Shown: positions 14,869 through 23,033 of the stretch, piece after piece
Numbering within the stretch: position 1 is the first letter of the stretch
How the letters are laid out: each line of letters starts with the position of its first letter
From: an uncultured Methylococcaceae bacterium
GTDB lineage: Bacteria; Pseudomonadota; Gammaproteobacteria; Methylococcales; Methylomonadaceae
Assembly (NCBI GenBank): GCA_903839795.1
Contig: CAIMDR010000475.1
Coordinates: forward strand, 1-23,729
Length of the DNA: 23,729 nt
Reading direction: 5' to 3'
Position numbers and translations under genes: made by a program
Notes under the pieces: model-generated
What the model was told of the DNA's origin: nothing
Databases searched by the model: none
The model's input: the letters and a program-made list of their open reading frames with translations, nothing else

Positions 14869-16334
14869 CACACACTCCCTCTTAGATAGGGCATTAAATC
14901 ACTGGCCAACAAACCTCTTTCACCATCTTTTTCTGCGGCTCTATCAGCCGCTTGTCCATGCCTGTAAACGCCTTGTTGCGCTGCATCTTGTAAAGACAAG
15001 CCTTGCGCCAGTAAACCGGCAATAACACCGGACAGCACATCTCCCATGCCTCCAGAAGCCATGCCTGGGTTTCCTGTCGTAGAAACGGCGCACTGATTTT
15101 CAGAGGCAATTAAAGTACCGTCACCTTTAAGAACGGCAACGCCGCCATAGCTAGCCTGAATAGCCAAGACAGCAGCAAATCGGTCTTGTTGTATGTCGGT
15201 CGTAGAACACCTTAGTAACCTTGACGCTTCACCCGGATGAGGCGTTAAAATCCAGTCAGGATGGGTGATGGATAAACCCGCCAAAATATTTAAACCATCC
15301 GCGTCAATAATCATCGATTTTTGAGCGGCCAGGGTTGCCATAAACAGTTCTGCTGCCCACTCACTTTGTCCCAACCCCGGTCCTATCACAACGACACTGG
15401 CTTTTTCCAACAAACCCGATAACTGCTTGGCACTACTGACACCATGACACATCAATTCTGGCCGGTTTAAGTTCATTAACCCTGCATGTTCTGGCCGTGT
15501 TGCAATACTAACCAAGCCGGCACCCACTCGCAAAGCCGCTTCACCTGCCAGTATTGCGGCACCGGAATACCCCAAATCACCACCTATTATCAGCACATGC
15601 CCATAATTACCTTTATGCGAACACCGTTGACGACGTGGCAACGGTATCTTAACAACACGAACGGCTGACGGTGAAACGGCTTGAAAAATAGTCTCCGGCA
15701 CGGCTAATGAGGCATAACAAATTTCACCGCAATAATCAGCGGCCTGTCCTGTCAATAATCCTTGTTTCAGAGCGATAAAAGTAACGGTGCAATCCGCTTT
15801 TACGGCACATCCCATTACATTGCCGGTATCCGCATTTAGGCCCGATGGACTGTCTACCGCAACGATATACGCAGCCGACTTGTTGATAAGCTGAATGGCT
15901 TGGGCATAAAGTCCCGTTACCGGCCTATCCAGTCCCGTGCCTAATAAGGCATCAACAATGACATCGGCATCAATGGTTTCATCGCCCTGAAAAGGAATAA
16001 CCGTTCCGTTTGCCTGAGTATAGTTTTGGTAAGCAGTCAGTGCATCACCTTTACTATTTTCAGGGTTTGCAAGACAGTAAACGCTCACCTTCAATCCGGC
16101 TTCCAAAGCCAACCTGGCGATAATGTAGCCATCACCGGCATTATTACCGGCGCCGCAAAAAACAGCGACTGATTGACTATTCGGGCATTTATTCCTGAAC
16201 CACTGAAAAACTTCATAACCCGCTCGGCTCATTAATTCAAAACCGGAAATGCCTGCTTCTTGTATGGCTATTCGGTCAAGCTCTCTAACTTGGGCTGTGC
16301 GATAAAGTGTTATGGGTAATTTTTGCATGGTCAT
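14868..16334 (-). CDS. nnr: Bifunctional NAD(P)HX epimerase / ADP-dependent NAD(P)HX dehydratase
   Basis: This 488-residue fusion repairs hydrated NADH and NADPH. The N-terminal epimerase half (about 1-215) shows VFCGAGNNAGDGYIIARLAL and DALLGTGLDRPV. The C-terminal ribokinase-like dehydratase half shows GHVLIIGGDLGYSGAAILAG, TPHPGEASRLL, VLKGDGTLI and the active-site region NPGMASGGMGDVLSGVIAGL. Both catalytic halves look complete and the length is standard. The ATG at 16334 gives MTMQKLP; a second ATG two codons in is equally possible. It is first in the nnr-tsaE-amidase series and is separated from purM upstream by the second copy of a dispersed repeat. It overlaps the tsaE start. Confidence 0.96.
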   Translation of the reverse strand: MTMQKLPITLYRTAQVRELDRIAIQEAGISGFELMSRAGYEVFQWFRNKCPNSQSVAVFCGAGNNAGDGYIIARLALEAGLKVSVYCLANPENSKGDALTAYQNYTQANGTVIPFQGDETIDADVIVDALLGTGLDRPVTGLYAQAIQLINKSAAYIVAVDSPSGLNADTGNVMGCAVKADCTVTFIALKQGLLTGQAADYCGEICYASLAVPETIFQAVSPSAVRVVKIPLPRRQRCSHKGNYGHVLIIGGDLGYSGAAILAGEAALRVGAGLVSIATRPEHAGLMNLNRPELMCHGVSSAKQLSGLLEKASVVVIGPGLGQSEWAAELFMATLAAQKSMIIDADGLNILAGLSITHPDWILTPHPGEASRLLRCSTTDIQQDRFAAVLAIQASYGGVAVLKGDGTLIASENQCAVSTTGNPGMASGGMGDVLSGVIAGLLAQGLSLQDAAQQGVYRHGQAADRAAEKDGERGLLASDLMPYLRGSV

Positions 16335-16380
16335 TATTAAGATTTAAAGCATTCAGTGAGAAAACCTGATTTAACATAGA

Positions 16381-16531
16381 AACCTTATTTAGCCACAGAT
16401 AAACGCTGATAATACATAATGTTACGCGCTATTGACACGACAATTGACACTTTACCAAAAGGGTCAAAAAATTTATCTAACGCGTTGTTTATCTGAGTAA
16501 ATCCGTGTTAATTCGTGGCTCAACTACGTTT
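16381..16531 (+). repeat. Dispersed repeat, copy 2 (about 150 bp)
   Basis: This is homologous, in inverted orientation, to 9776-9921. It starts TTATTTAGCCACAGATAAAC and ends near TAATTCGTGGCTCAACTACG. Its ends form imperfect inverted repeats. It is a few bases longer than copy 1 because of an insertion of about 10 nt near 16438-16450. It lies between purM and nnr, with no coding content. The flank (TTTTTTAGGTTTAACCG) resembles the flank of copy 1. Confidence 0.7.
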
Positions 16532-16600
16532 TTTAGGTTTAACCGATACGCCCTCGCCTGGAAAAAAACTAATCGACTCCAGGCAAGAGCGCTTACTGGA

Positions 16601-17647
16601 CTAACGAATATAGTTAACTTCAGGTTTGCCTTCTGACTCAACCAGTTCACCAATAACGAAAACTGTTTCACCTAAGGCTTGCAGCGTTTCAAGGGTCACT
16701 TTTTCATCTTTTGCGGCAACACACACTATCATGCCGATACCACAATTGAAGGTGGTCAGCATATCCGCTTGAGATACATTGCCCTGTTCTTGTAGCCATA
16801 AGAAAATATCAGGAAACGCCCAGGAAGAAAGGTCAATGTTCGCATTAAGTCCGACCGGCAGTACGCGGGGCAAGTTCTCGGTTAAACCGCCACCCGTAAT
16901 GTGGGCAAAGGCATGAACGGGTACTTTTTCCAATAAGGCTAATAACGATTTAACATAAATTTTAGTCGGCTCCAATAAAGCCACGCCTAAGGTTTTATCG
17001 CCAAATACATCGGTCAGTGCTGAATTGCTGTGAGCAATAATTTTTCTAATTAATGAGTAACCATTGGAATGCGGGCCGGACGAGGCAATACCAATCAGCT
17101 TATCACCGACACTAACTTTACTGCCCTCCAGTACCTTGCTTTTTTCCACGATACCCACGCAAAAACCCGCCAGATCATACTCACCATCCGCATACATACC
17201 CGGCATTTCGGCTGTTTCACCGCCCACCAGCGCAGCACCGGCCAATTCACAGCCCTTGCCTATACCTTCGATGACTGCTGCTGCCGTATCAACATCCAGC
17301 TTGCCAGTGGCGAAATAATCCAGAAAAAACAACGGCTCCGCCCCTTGCACAATAATATCGTTGACACACATGGCGACTAAATCGATACCGACTGTATTGT
17401 GGATACCTAAATCTATAGCCAACTTTAGCTTGGTGCCAACGCCATCCGTTCCTGAAACCAGAATCGGGTTCTTAAAACGATCCAAGGGTAGTTCAAACAT
17501 TGAGCCGAACCCGCCCAAACCCGACATAACACCTGCTGTGCGTGTTCTGGCGGCAATGGGTTTGATACGCTCAACTAATTCATTGCCTGCCGCAATATCA
17601 ACGCCTGCACTTTTATAATTTAAGCTTTCTTGGTTTTTTTGGCTCAA
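16601..17647 (-). CDS. purM: Phosphoribosylformylglycinamidine cyclo-ligase (AIR synthetase)
   Basis: This 348-residue enzyme closes the imidazole ring in purine synthesis, turning FGAM and ATP into AIR. Hallmarks are [20 protein letters not shown] at the N-terminus, [27 protein letters not shown], the [17 protein letters not shown] core strand, [11 protein letters not shown], and [15 protein letters not shown] near the C-terminus. The start is a TTG (17647-17645) with an AAGAGA site about 8 nt upstream; it gives [15 protein letters not shown], the normal N-terminus, and no ATG fits better. The gene is monocistronic in this view, with no purN following: the repeat at 16381 and then nnr lie downstream. 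Confidence 0.96.
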   Translation of the reverse strand: MSQKNQESLNYKSAGVDIAAGNELVERIKPIAARTRTAGVMSGLGGFGSMFELPLDRFKNPILVSGTDGVGTKLKLAIDLGIHNTVGIDLVAMCVNDIIVQGAEPLFFLDYFATGKLDVDTAAAVIEGIGKGCELAGAALVGGETAEMPGMYADGEYDLAGFCVGIVEKSKVLEGSKVSVGDKLIGIASSGPHSNGYSLIRKIIAHSNSALTDVFGDKTLGVALLEPTKIYVKSLLALLEKVPVHAFAHITGGGLTENLPRVLPVGLNANIDLSSWAFPDIFLWLQEQGNVSQADMLTTFNCGIGMIVCVAAKDEKVTLETLQALGETVFVIGELVESEGKPEVNYIR

Positions 17648-17862
17648 TGTTATTGTCTCTTTTAAATTTAAATATATATTGTATTGTACAAGACATCGTC
17701 ATTTTTTGTGAAGGATATGAAAAAAGTTTGCGAGTGTTTAGTTATTGGCTTCCAAATCCTGCCAAAATAGTTGAATTAAATTACAAAAATACTTAAAGTG
17801 GCCCTGTGTATCAATAAAATTAATAATTAAAAATAACACCCAGTCTTTATTGAGGAAAAAAT

Positions 17863-18267
17863 ATGAAAGTAACAAAACTGCTTAAATCCGCACTATTTAT
17901 TGCTGTCGTTTTATCTAATGGCGCGGCAGTCGCCTACAGCCCTGAAGAATTAGAAAAAGAATGCAAAAAACCACGCTTCACTGATTTTAATCTTACTGAA
18001 TATAAAGCGCCTGATAATATTGAAATTGCACCCGAATCAGAATTTATTATAAAAGTATCACCCTGGGCAGACCCCAGCACCATCCAGTTAATAGCCAAAA
18101 AAGAAGCACTCCCGTTTAAAGTAGAAACTAATAGCAGCTTTCATCTAGTCAAAGCAAAATTACCAGCCTCCTTAAATGGGAAATATGTCAGAATTGATGT
18201 CAGTGCAAAGGCAGTAACGGGTTGTGATGATAAAACCGGCTGGCTGGTTAAAGTCGCTGACCAATAA
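17863..18267 (+). CDS. Small secreted protein of unknown function
   Basis: This 134-residue protein starts with a Sec signal peptide (MKVTKLLKSALFIAVVLSNG, likely cleaved after AAVA at residue 24). The mature part has just two cysteines (C34 and C121), one near each end, suggesting a disulfide. It contains several short beta-strand-like segments (EFIIKVSPWAD, HLVKAKLPASL, KYVRIDVSAKA), which hints at a small Ig-like or beta-sandwich fold; this is by eye only. A GAGG ribosome binding site precedes the ATG. It diverges from purM and converges with the Lon-like protease gene, so it stands alone. I do not recognise the family. Confidence 0.8.
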   Translation: MKVTKLLKSALFIAVVLSNGAAVAYSPEELEKECKKPRFTDFNLTEYKAPDNIEIAPESEFIIKVSPWADPSTIQLIAKKEALPFKVETNSSFHLVKAKLPASLNGKYVRIDVSAKAVTGCDDKTGWLVKVADQ

Positions 18268-18374
18268 AAACCCTAAACAAGAAAGCATCCCAGCGTTGGA
18301 TTTGGCTGTTATTTTGTCGCCGTCCTGTTTGGCAACTATGACAATTTTTGGTTTTATTGGGCTTTAGCTCTCCG

Positions 18375-20789
18375 TTATAACTGGGGTTTATCAGTTGCCA
18401 CTTTGGATTTACCCATAAAATCTTTTTTAATCATGGTAAATTGCTGTAACTGGACGTCGACCTGACCATTAAATGATTCCAGCGGATAGGTCCCCTGTTC
18501 GTTGGCAATTCCTGCGTCTAAACCAGTCAGTAACTCAATCGCGTCATCAACGGTTGTTACGGCATAAATGCTAAATTGACCGGACTGAGCGGCATGAACC
18601 ACATCCCATCGCAACATTAAGTGCTTGATATTGATGGCAGGAATGATTACGCCCTGCGTGCCGGTTAAACCTTTTTTAGCACAAATATCGAAAAACCCCT
18701 CAATTTTTTCATTAACACCACCTATCGGTTGAACTTGTCCCAGTTGGTTTATTGAGCCCGTAATAGCGAGATCCTGTCTTAAAGGAATCTGGGCAATGGA
18801 TGATAAAATAACACACGCTTCAGCCAGAGATGCACTATCACCCTCAACATAACCATAAGATTGCTCAAACACCAAACTGGCCGCTATTGAAAATAGTGTT
18901 TTTCGGGCATACCGTGCGGCGATAAAGCTCGATAATATAAGCACACCTTTTGAATGAATAGCTCCGCCCAATTCAATTTCACGTTCAATATCGACCACTT
19001 TTCCGCTACCCAGACGCGTTGCTGCGGTAATACGCGAGGGCTGTCCAAAGGAAAACTCACCCAATTGCAAGACTGACAGCGCATTAATCTGGCCAATCAC
19101 TGCACCTTCAACATCAATTAAGAGCGTGCCACGTTCAATATGCTCATAAAGCTTTTCTCTAATTTTATCAAGCCGGTGGGTTTTATGATCAATGGTTTGC
19201 TGTATATCACTGTTGGTTATATGGCCGTGACCATTATCTTCCGCCCAATAATTGGACTCTGTTAATAAGTCTTTAATGGTTTCAAGATGAGTTATCAGTT
19301 TTTCTGCATCACCGACCAATCTGGCGCTATGCTCAATAACCCTGGCGACAGCATTTTGGCTAAGTGGCTTTAATTTCTCGCGCCGGGCAATCGTTGCCAG
19401 TAAACGCGCATAGTCATGACTGCTGTTTTCTCTGGAAACGGACTCATCAAAATCAGCCGCTACTTTAAAGAGATTATGAAACTCAGGATCATAAGCACTT
19501 AATAAATAATAAATTAACGGATCACCTACCAGAATGATTTTTACGTCTAACGGAATGGGTTCCGGTTCCAGAGATGATGTACTAATTAAACTGAGCGCCC
19601 GCTCCAAAGATTCAATACGTATTTCACCGGCCTGCAAGGTTCTTTTAAGGGTTTCCCAACTATAAGGTTGAATCAATATTTTTCTGGCATCAAGTATCAA
19701 ATAACCACCATTGGCTTTATGCAAAGCACCCGGCTTAATTAGGGTGAAGTCAGTAACTAATGACCCCATATAAGCCTGATGATCAATGCGTCCCAGCAGA
19801 TTACTGTAATTTGGGTGATCTTCAAAAATCACCGGAGCAGACTTTGTATGACTAAAATCAACCATCAAATTGACCTGATAGCGTTTAAATGGATTTGATT
19901 CCTGTGGTAACTCCATAAATGACAGCACTTTTTCGCTACGAGGAATAAAATCGCGCACATGATCAATAATATCTTTCTGTACGTCATTCAAATAGCCAAG
20001 AATGGCTTCCTGTTTAGCGTATTTTTCGATCAATTCATCAACGCTATGATTGACTGCCAACTCAGCCACTTCACGATTCAGGGCTTGTAATTTTCGCTTG
20101 GTTTCCTTACGCCAGGCCGGGAAATTTTTTAACAATTTCGCCAAGTCGTCCTGTAACTCAATAATTGATTTTTTTATTGCATACTGTTTATTCTTATCCA
20201 GCTTGTTAAACTGATCAGGCGTAATCATTTCATTGTTTTCATCGGCAGGAGAAAAAGCATAGCCGGTGGGAGTCTCAATAAGAATGACATGTGCATTTGC
20301 AGCCTTATCACGTAATTGGCCTAGTTCATCTATTTCCCTTTGCCGGGATTGACTTTCAATTTCACCTTCTCTGGAGCGGTATTCATCACCATCAAACGCC
20401 GCTGGTATTGCAACACTGAGCTCGTCAATCAATTGCTCCATATCTTCCTTAAAATATTTACCTTGCCCCGGCATTAATTTAATAACCGAAGGCTTGGCCG
20501 GTTGACTGAAATTATTGACGTAACACCACTCTGAAGGGATGGCTTTTCGGCTGGCTTCGTGCTCAACTAACTGCCTTACCGTAGTCAATTTTCCTGTTCC
20601 GGCGGGCGCCATGGCGAAAATATTAAAACCGTTTTTCTGAATGCGAATACCAAATTTTATAGCATCAACGGCCCGCTCTTGACCGACGGTAATATCGATA
20701 TCTTCAAGCTCTTCGGTGGAATCGAATTTTAATTGTTCAAAACTGCAAGGTTTATATAGTTGTGAAGAATCCAGTCGTCTATTTTTCAT
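18375..20789 (-). CDS. Lon-like AAA+ ATP-dependent protease (LonB/YcbZ type)
   Basis: This 804-residue protein belongs to the AAA_32 plus Lon C-terminal protease family, as in E. coli YcbZ. Walker A is APAGTGKL (61-68). A long coiled-coil-rich insertion lies within the AAA region (about 100-270). A Walker-B-like segment is GGYLILDAR. The C-terminal serine-lysine protease domain has Ser652 in EGDSASLAEA and Lys695 in GGVNEKIEG; the 43-residue spacing equals that of E. coli Lon (Ser679/Lys722). It would degrade unfolded or specific proteins in the cytoplasm. It lacks the N-terminal substrate domain of classical Lon. The frame is open to 20885, but the ATG at 20787-20789, with AGG about 9 nt upstream, gives MKNRRLDSSQLYKPC, a normal start. 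The upstream extension looks non-homologous. Confidence 0.92.
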   Translation of the reverse strand: MKNRRLDSSQLYKPCSFEQLKFDSTEELEDIDITVGQERAVDAIKFGIRIQKNGFNIFAMAPAGTGKLTTVRQLVEHEASRKAIPSEWCYVNNFSQPAKPSVIKLMPGQGKYFKEDMEQLIDELSVAIPAAFDGDEYRSREGEIESQSRQREIDELGQLRDKAANAHVILIETPTGYAFSPADENNEMITPDQFNKLDKNKQYAIKKSIIELQDDLAKLLKNFPAWRKETKRKLQALNREVAELAVNHSVDELIEKYAKQEAILGYLNDVQKDIIDHVRDFIPRSEKVLSFMELPQESNPFKRYQVNLMVDFSHTKSAPVIFEDHPNYSNLLGRIDHQAYMGSLVTDFTLIKPGALHKANGGYLILDARKILIQPYSWETLKRTLQAGEIRIESLERALSLISTSSLEPEPIPLDVKIILVGDPLIYYLLSAYDPEFHNLFKVAADFDESVSRENSSHDYARLLATIARREKLKPLSQNAVARVIEHSARLVGDAEKLITHLETIKDLLTESNYWAEDNGHGHITNSDIQQTIDHKTHRLDKIREKLYEHIERGTLLIDVEGAVIGQINALSVLQLGEFSFGQPSRITAATRLGSGKVVDIEREIELGGAIHSKGVLILSSFIAARYARKTLFSIAASLVFEQSYGYVEGDSASLAEACVILSSIAQIPLRQDLAITGSINQLGQVQPIGGVNEKIEGFFDICAKKGLTGTQGVIIPAINIKHLMLRWDVVHAAQSGQFSIYAVTTVDDAIELLTGLDAGIANEQGTYPLESFNGQVDVQLQQFTMIKKDFMGKSKVATDKPQL

Positions 20790-20936
20790 GTTATAAAACC
20801 TGCTTGTATTAATGAGTTTATTACCTATGGATATTAAGGCGATTTTCAGTGGAAAATAGACACAACTTGAGAATGCGCATGGCATCCTTGATAATCATAC
20901 TCTCTCTTCTTCCCTGAGTGCTTCGGAGGAGGCAAT

Positions 20937-21026
20937 ATGATGCTAAAGTTATTAAGTGGATTCTCCTTATCGGTCTTCTTATCTACTACTGCGTGGATAT
21001 CGCTATCAATGTATTTGTCGTGTTGA
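20937..21026 (+). CDS. Possible 29-residue hydrophobic small protein
   Basis: A 30-codon frame begins with two ATG codons and is preceded by GGAGGAGG, a near-perfect Shine-Dalgarno sequence with 4-nt spacing to the first ATG. The peptide (MMLKLLSGFSLSVFLSTTAW, then nine more residues) is almost entirely hydrophobic and could span the membrane once. A 10-bp perfect stem-loop overlaps the stop codon. The gene diverges from the Lon-like protease gene. No homology is claimed; the strength of the ribosome binding site is the main argument, so this is a candidate only. Confidence 0.4.
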   Translation: MMLKLLSGFSLSVFLSTTAWISLSMYLSC

Positions 21027-21049
21027 TTAAGCTATTGACGCTTAATCAA
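21023..21049 (+). terminator. Stem-loop overlapping the small-protein stop codon
   Basis: TTGATTAAGC (plus one flanking base, 21023-21032) is perfectly reverse-complemented by GCTTAATCAA (21040-21049) around a 7-nt loop. The following bases (ATTCTACACTTT) are only moderately T-rich, so it may be a weak terminator or a message-stabilising structure. Confidence 0.4.
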
Positions 21050-21482
21050 ATTCTACACTTTAAGATAGTATAGCCAAAAATTTTGCATAACCTGAAATAT
21101 TACCCTTAGAAAATACGGAGTCTTTACAAATGGACTTTCATTAACCTAAATATTTAAGCTATCTACGCGATAATTGCTATGATTTTACTACCAAAGGCAG
21201 GGATTAATTATTGAAAAAAAGAAAACATAGCTAACATTAAAGTTGTGCCGTTTTTAACGATTTATGATTAGGCGAGCCCCAACTGACAAAAAACCTACCT
21301 GGATCGCTTTTTTGGCAACGAAAAAAATCAGGACAATTATATTTAATCAGTCGTTGCTTTGGATTTTTAAATAACCCGGAGGGGGATTTTACAAATAAAG
21401 TACTTCGTTAGTTATAAGCCTCATACCTTTTCGGGATATCTTATAGAACTAAATAATGATAGGTGATGATGAAGTAATCAAC
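21050..21482. other. Gene-free AT-rich region
   Basis: I see no gene, tRNA or recognisable riboswitch here. Local features are a GCGA...TCGC pair followed by six T at about 21273-21314 and a GGAGGGGG run near 21379 that is not followed by a start codon. Confidence 0.4.
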
Positions 21483-21514
21483 CCTATCAGGAAACCCGAA
21501 GGCATCCCGATAGG
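21483..21514 (-). terminator. UUCG-capped hairpin after the small exported protein gene
   Basis: On the minus strand CCTATC, then GGGA, then CC-TTCG-GG, then TTCC and GATAGG fold into a hairpin capped by a stable TTCG tetraloop, 13 bp past the stop of the 21527 gene. The downstream bases are not T-rich, so it may act as a message end or stabiliser rather than a classic terminator. Confidence 0.4.
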
Positions 21515-21526
21515 ATTATATTGCTG

Positions 21527-21913
21527 TTAGATCAAGCTTTTTAGAGCTTCAAAATCTTTTTTGGCATCTCTTAATTCTTGCTCGGCTTCTTGTAGAGCAG
21601 AATCTTTAGCGTGTGTCAGGGCTGACTTCAATTTTCTATTAGCTTTTGAGCGTGCATTATCTACTTTATCATTAGCATTGATTTCTTTACTTAAATCAAT
21701 TGCTGGTTTGATAAGAGCAGCAGCTTCGTCGTTACTTGCACCTTTGCTAATGCCTTCAATGGCAAGTTGTATTTTAGCGGTTACCATGTCAATTGCTTGA
21801 GCAGGTGGATAGGTAACTCTTCCTGCATCAGTTTCGGCTAGAGCTGAAGTTGAAACAGCACCCATAGAAGCTGCAATAAATAAAGGTAGCAAGAATTTTT
21901 TCAATGTTTTCAT
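21527..21913 (-). CDS. Small exported all-helical protein (family member 2, more distant)
   Basis: This 128-residue protein has a signal peptide (MKTLKKFLLPLFIAASMGAV, cleaved around STSALA-ET). The mature part is rich in Ala, Lys, Asp and Glu, without cysteines, and looks helical. Its C-terminal half (KLKSALTHAKDSALQEAEQE, then LRDAKKDFEALKS) follows the same pattern as the proteins encoded at 6437-6826 and 22133-22516: a basic helix, about eight residues, then an acidic helix ending before a short tail. Similarity is weaker, so common ancestry is probable rather than certain. A TGAGGA ribosome binding site lies about 10 nt before the ATG. It follows the 22133 gene on the same strand with a 219-bp gap that carries a terminator, so the two are probably separate units. 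Function unknown. Confidence 0.8.
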   Translation of the reverse strand: MKTLKKFLLPLFIAASMGAVSTSALAETDAGRVTYPPAQAIDMVTAKIQLAIEGISKGASNDEAAALIKPAIDLSKEINANDKVDNARSKANRKLKSALTHAKDSALQEAEQELRDAKKDFEALKSLI

Positions 21914-22077
21914 ATTTCACTAGTCCTCAAGTGGTTGTTATTTCTAGTTATATTGGCAAAATGCAAATTTTAACATTTGCCGGGGATAATTCTAACACAT
22001 TTAGCAAGTAATTAACCTCTTAAGGTGGGTTAAATGCAGGTATAAAGAAATATTTTTAATGATATAAATTAATTAAG

Positions 22078-22113
22078 CAGACTCAATCACAGCATTGGCT
22101 GTAATTGAATCTG
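22078..22113 (-). terminator. Terminator-like hairpin after the 22133 gene
   Basis: The arms at 22078-22092 and 22099-22113 pair over 15 positions (13 Watson-Crick plus two G-U in the RNA) around a 6-nt loop, 19 bp past the 22133 gene stop. On the minus strand the stem is followed by CTTAATTAATTT, moderately T-rich. It separates the two small-protein genes. Confidence 0.55.
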
Positions 22114-22132
22114 ATTTTACAGTGTATTTTTA

Positions 22133-22516
22133 TTAATGTGATTCGTCGTATTTAGCTTTCATTTCTGAAAATGACTTTAAAGCTGACGCTAATCCGGCTT
22201 CTGCAGCAGCTGAATCGCCTGCATCAACTGATTTACGAGCCGCTTTCAATACATCAGTTGCTTTTTGACGTTGACGCTCAGTAAGTTCAAAACGAAATTC
22301 TTTTGAAGCTTGAGACGCTTCCAGAATAGTTTTTGAAGCAGCAGGTAAATCACCCGCTTTAAGTTCAGCTTGTGCTGCAGTGATGCCTGAAAGCGTGCCT
22401 TCAATAGCTTCTTTAACTGCTGCTTCACCTTTAGGTGCAGCAAAAGCTGATGAGGAAATTGCAGCCATAGATGCTGTCATAACAATAGAAATTAGAACTT
22501 TTTTTAATGCTTGCAT
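22133..22516 (-). CDS. Small exported all-helical protein (family member 3)
   Basis: This 127-residue protein has a signal peptide (MQALKKVLISIVMTASMAAI, cleaved around SSAFA-AP). About 100 Ala/Lys/Glu-rich residues follow, predicted helical, with no cysteines. AIEGTLSGITAAQAELKAGD matches AIDNTLAKVEEANRALANGT of the 6437 product. KATDVLKAARKSVDAGDSAA matches the corresponding C-terminal stretch, and both end in a Y-x(2)-SH or Y-x(3)-NH tail. The two are therefore clear paralogs about 16 kb apart. A GAGG site lies about 12 nt before the ATG. No operator like the one at 6286-6322 is seen upstream, so regulation differs. Function unknown; the pattern recalls small helical periplasmic binding proteins but lacks the His-rich motifs of SmbP. 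Confidence 0.82.
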   Translation of the reverse strand: MQALKKVLISIVMTASMAAISSSAFAAPKGEAAVKEAIEGTLSGITAAQAELKAGDLPAASKTILEASQASKEFRFELTERQRQKATDVLKAARKSVDAGDSAAAEAGLASALKSFSEMKAKYDESH

Positions 22517-23033
22517 TACTTATAAAACCTCAAAATTGATGATTGGATTATTTTAGAAGCCGGTAATTAAAATTAACTTTTTTGCATTTTCAATACGCTC
22601 AAATTAATTACCTAGCTACTGCGTGCGATTTTAGCACAGAAAATAAATTAAAGATGAATGATAATAATTAAATCGGCTGGCTTGCATTAGCATTAAAGCA
22701 AGCAGACACCTAAGAAGCCTGCCTATCTTATAGCTATATGAATAAAAACGATTTTATTTTTAATGATACTGCAAGCCTTGAAATTATGGACAAAGACCAT
22801 CCCGTGCGTAATTCATGTAACCCCCGCGCTATCGTTTTGCGATTCCAACCTAAGACGGCACTCCGCCTGTCACAATCCAATTGATAGCGTTAAGTACTAA
22901 TTATCAGAACCGTCTGAAGTATTATTACTTATCATTGGCAAATGACTAACCTCATCCCTCCCCAACGGCACTTATCCGGAGAAGTCGCGTTATAATTGCT
23001 ATTGGCTATTAAAAACACATCATACGGTATTCA
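22517..23033. other. Gene-free region upstream of tamA
   Basis: It holds the promoter regions of the divergent 22133 gene and tamA. GCTTGC/GCAAGC form a short inverted repeat near 22682-22704. A 48-codon open frame at 22738-22884 has no ribosome binding site and is not believed. Confidence 0.45.

Noticed and set aside
20790..20885. 32-residue N-terminal extension of the Lon-like protease
   Set aside because: The internal ATG at 20789 matches the usual N-terminus and has a ribosome binding site; the extension resembles translated promoter DNA.
21273..21314. Riboswitch-like or terminator-like GCGA...TCGC-TTTTTT structure
   Set aside because: Only a 4-bp closing stem can be drawn, no known riboswitch core motif matches and no gene follows in a sensible orientation.
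22738..22884. 48-codon plus-strand frame upstream of tamA
   Set aside because: No ribosome binding site, a mixed composition change in the middle and no family pattern.
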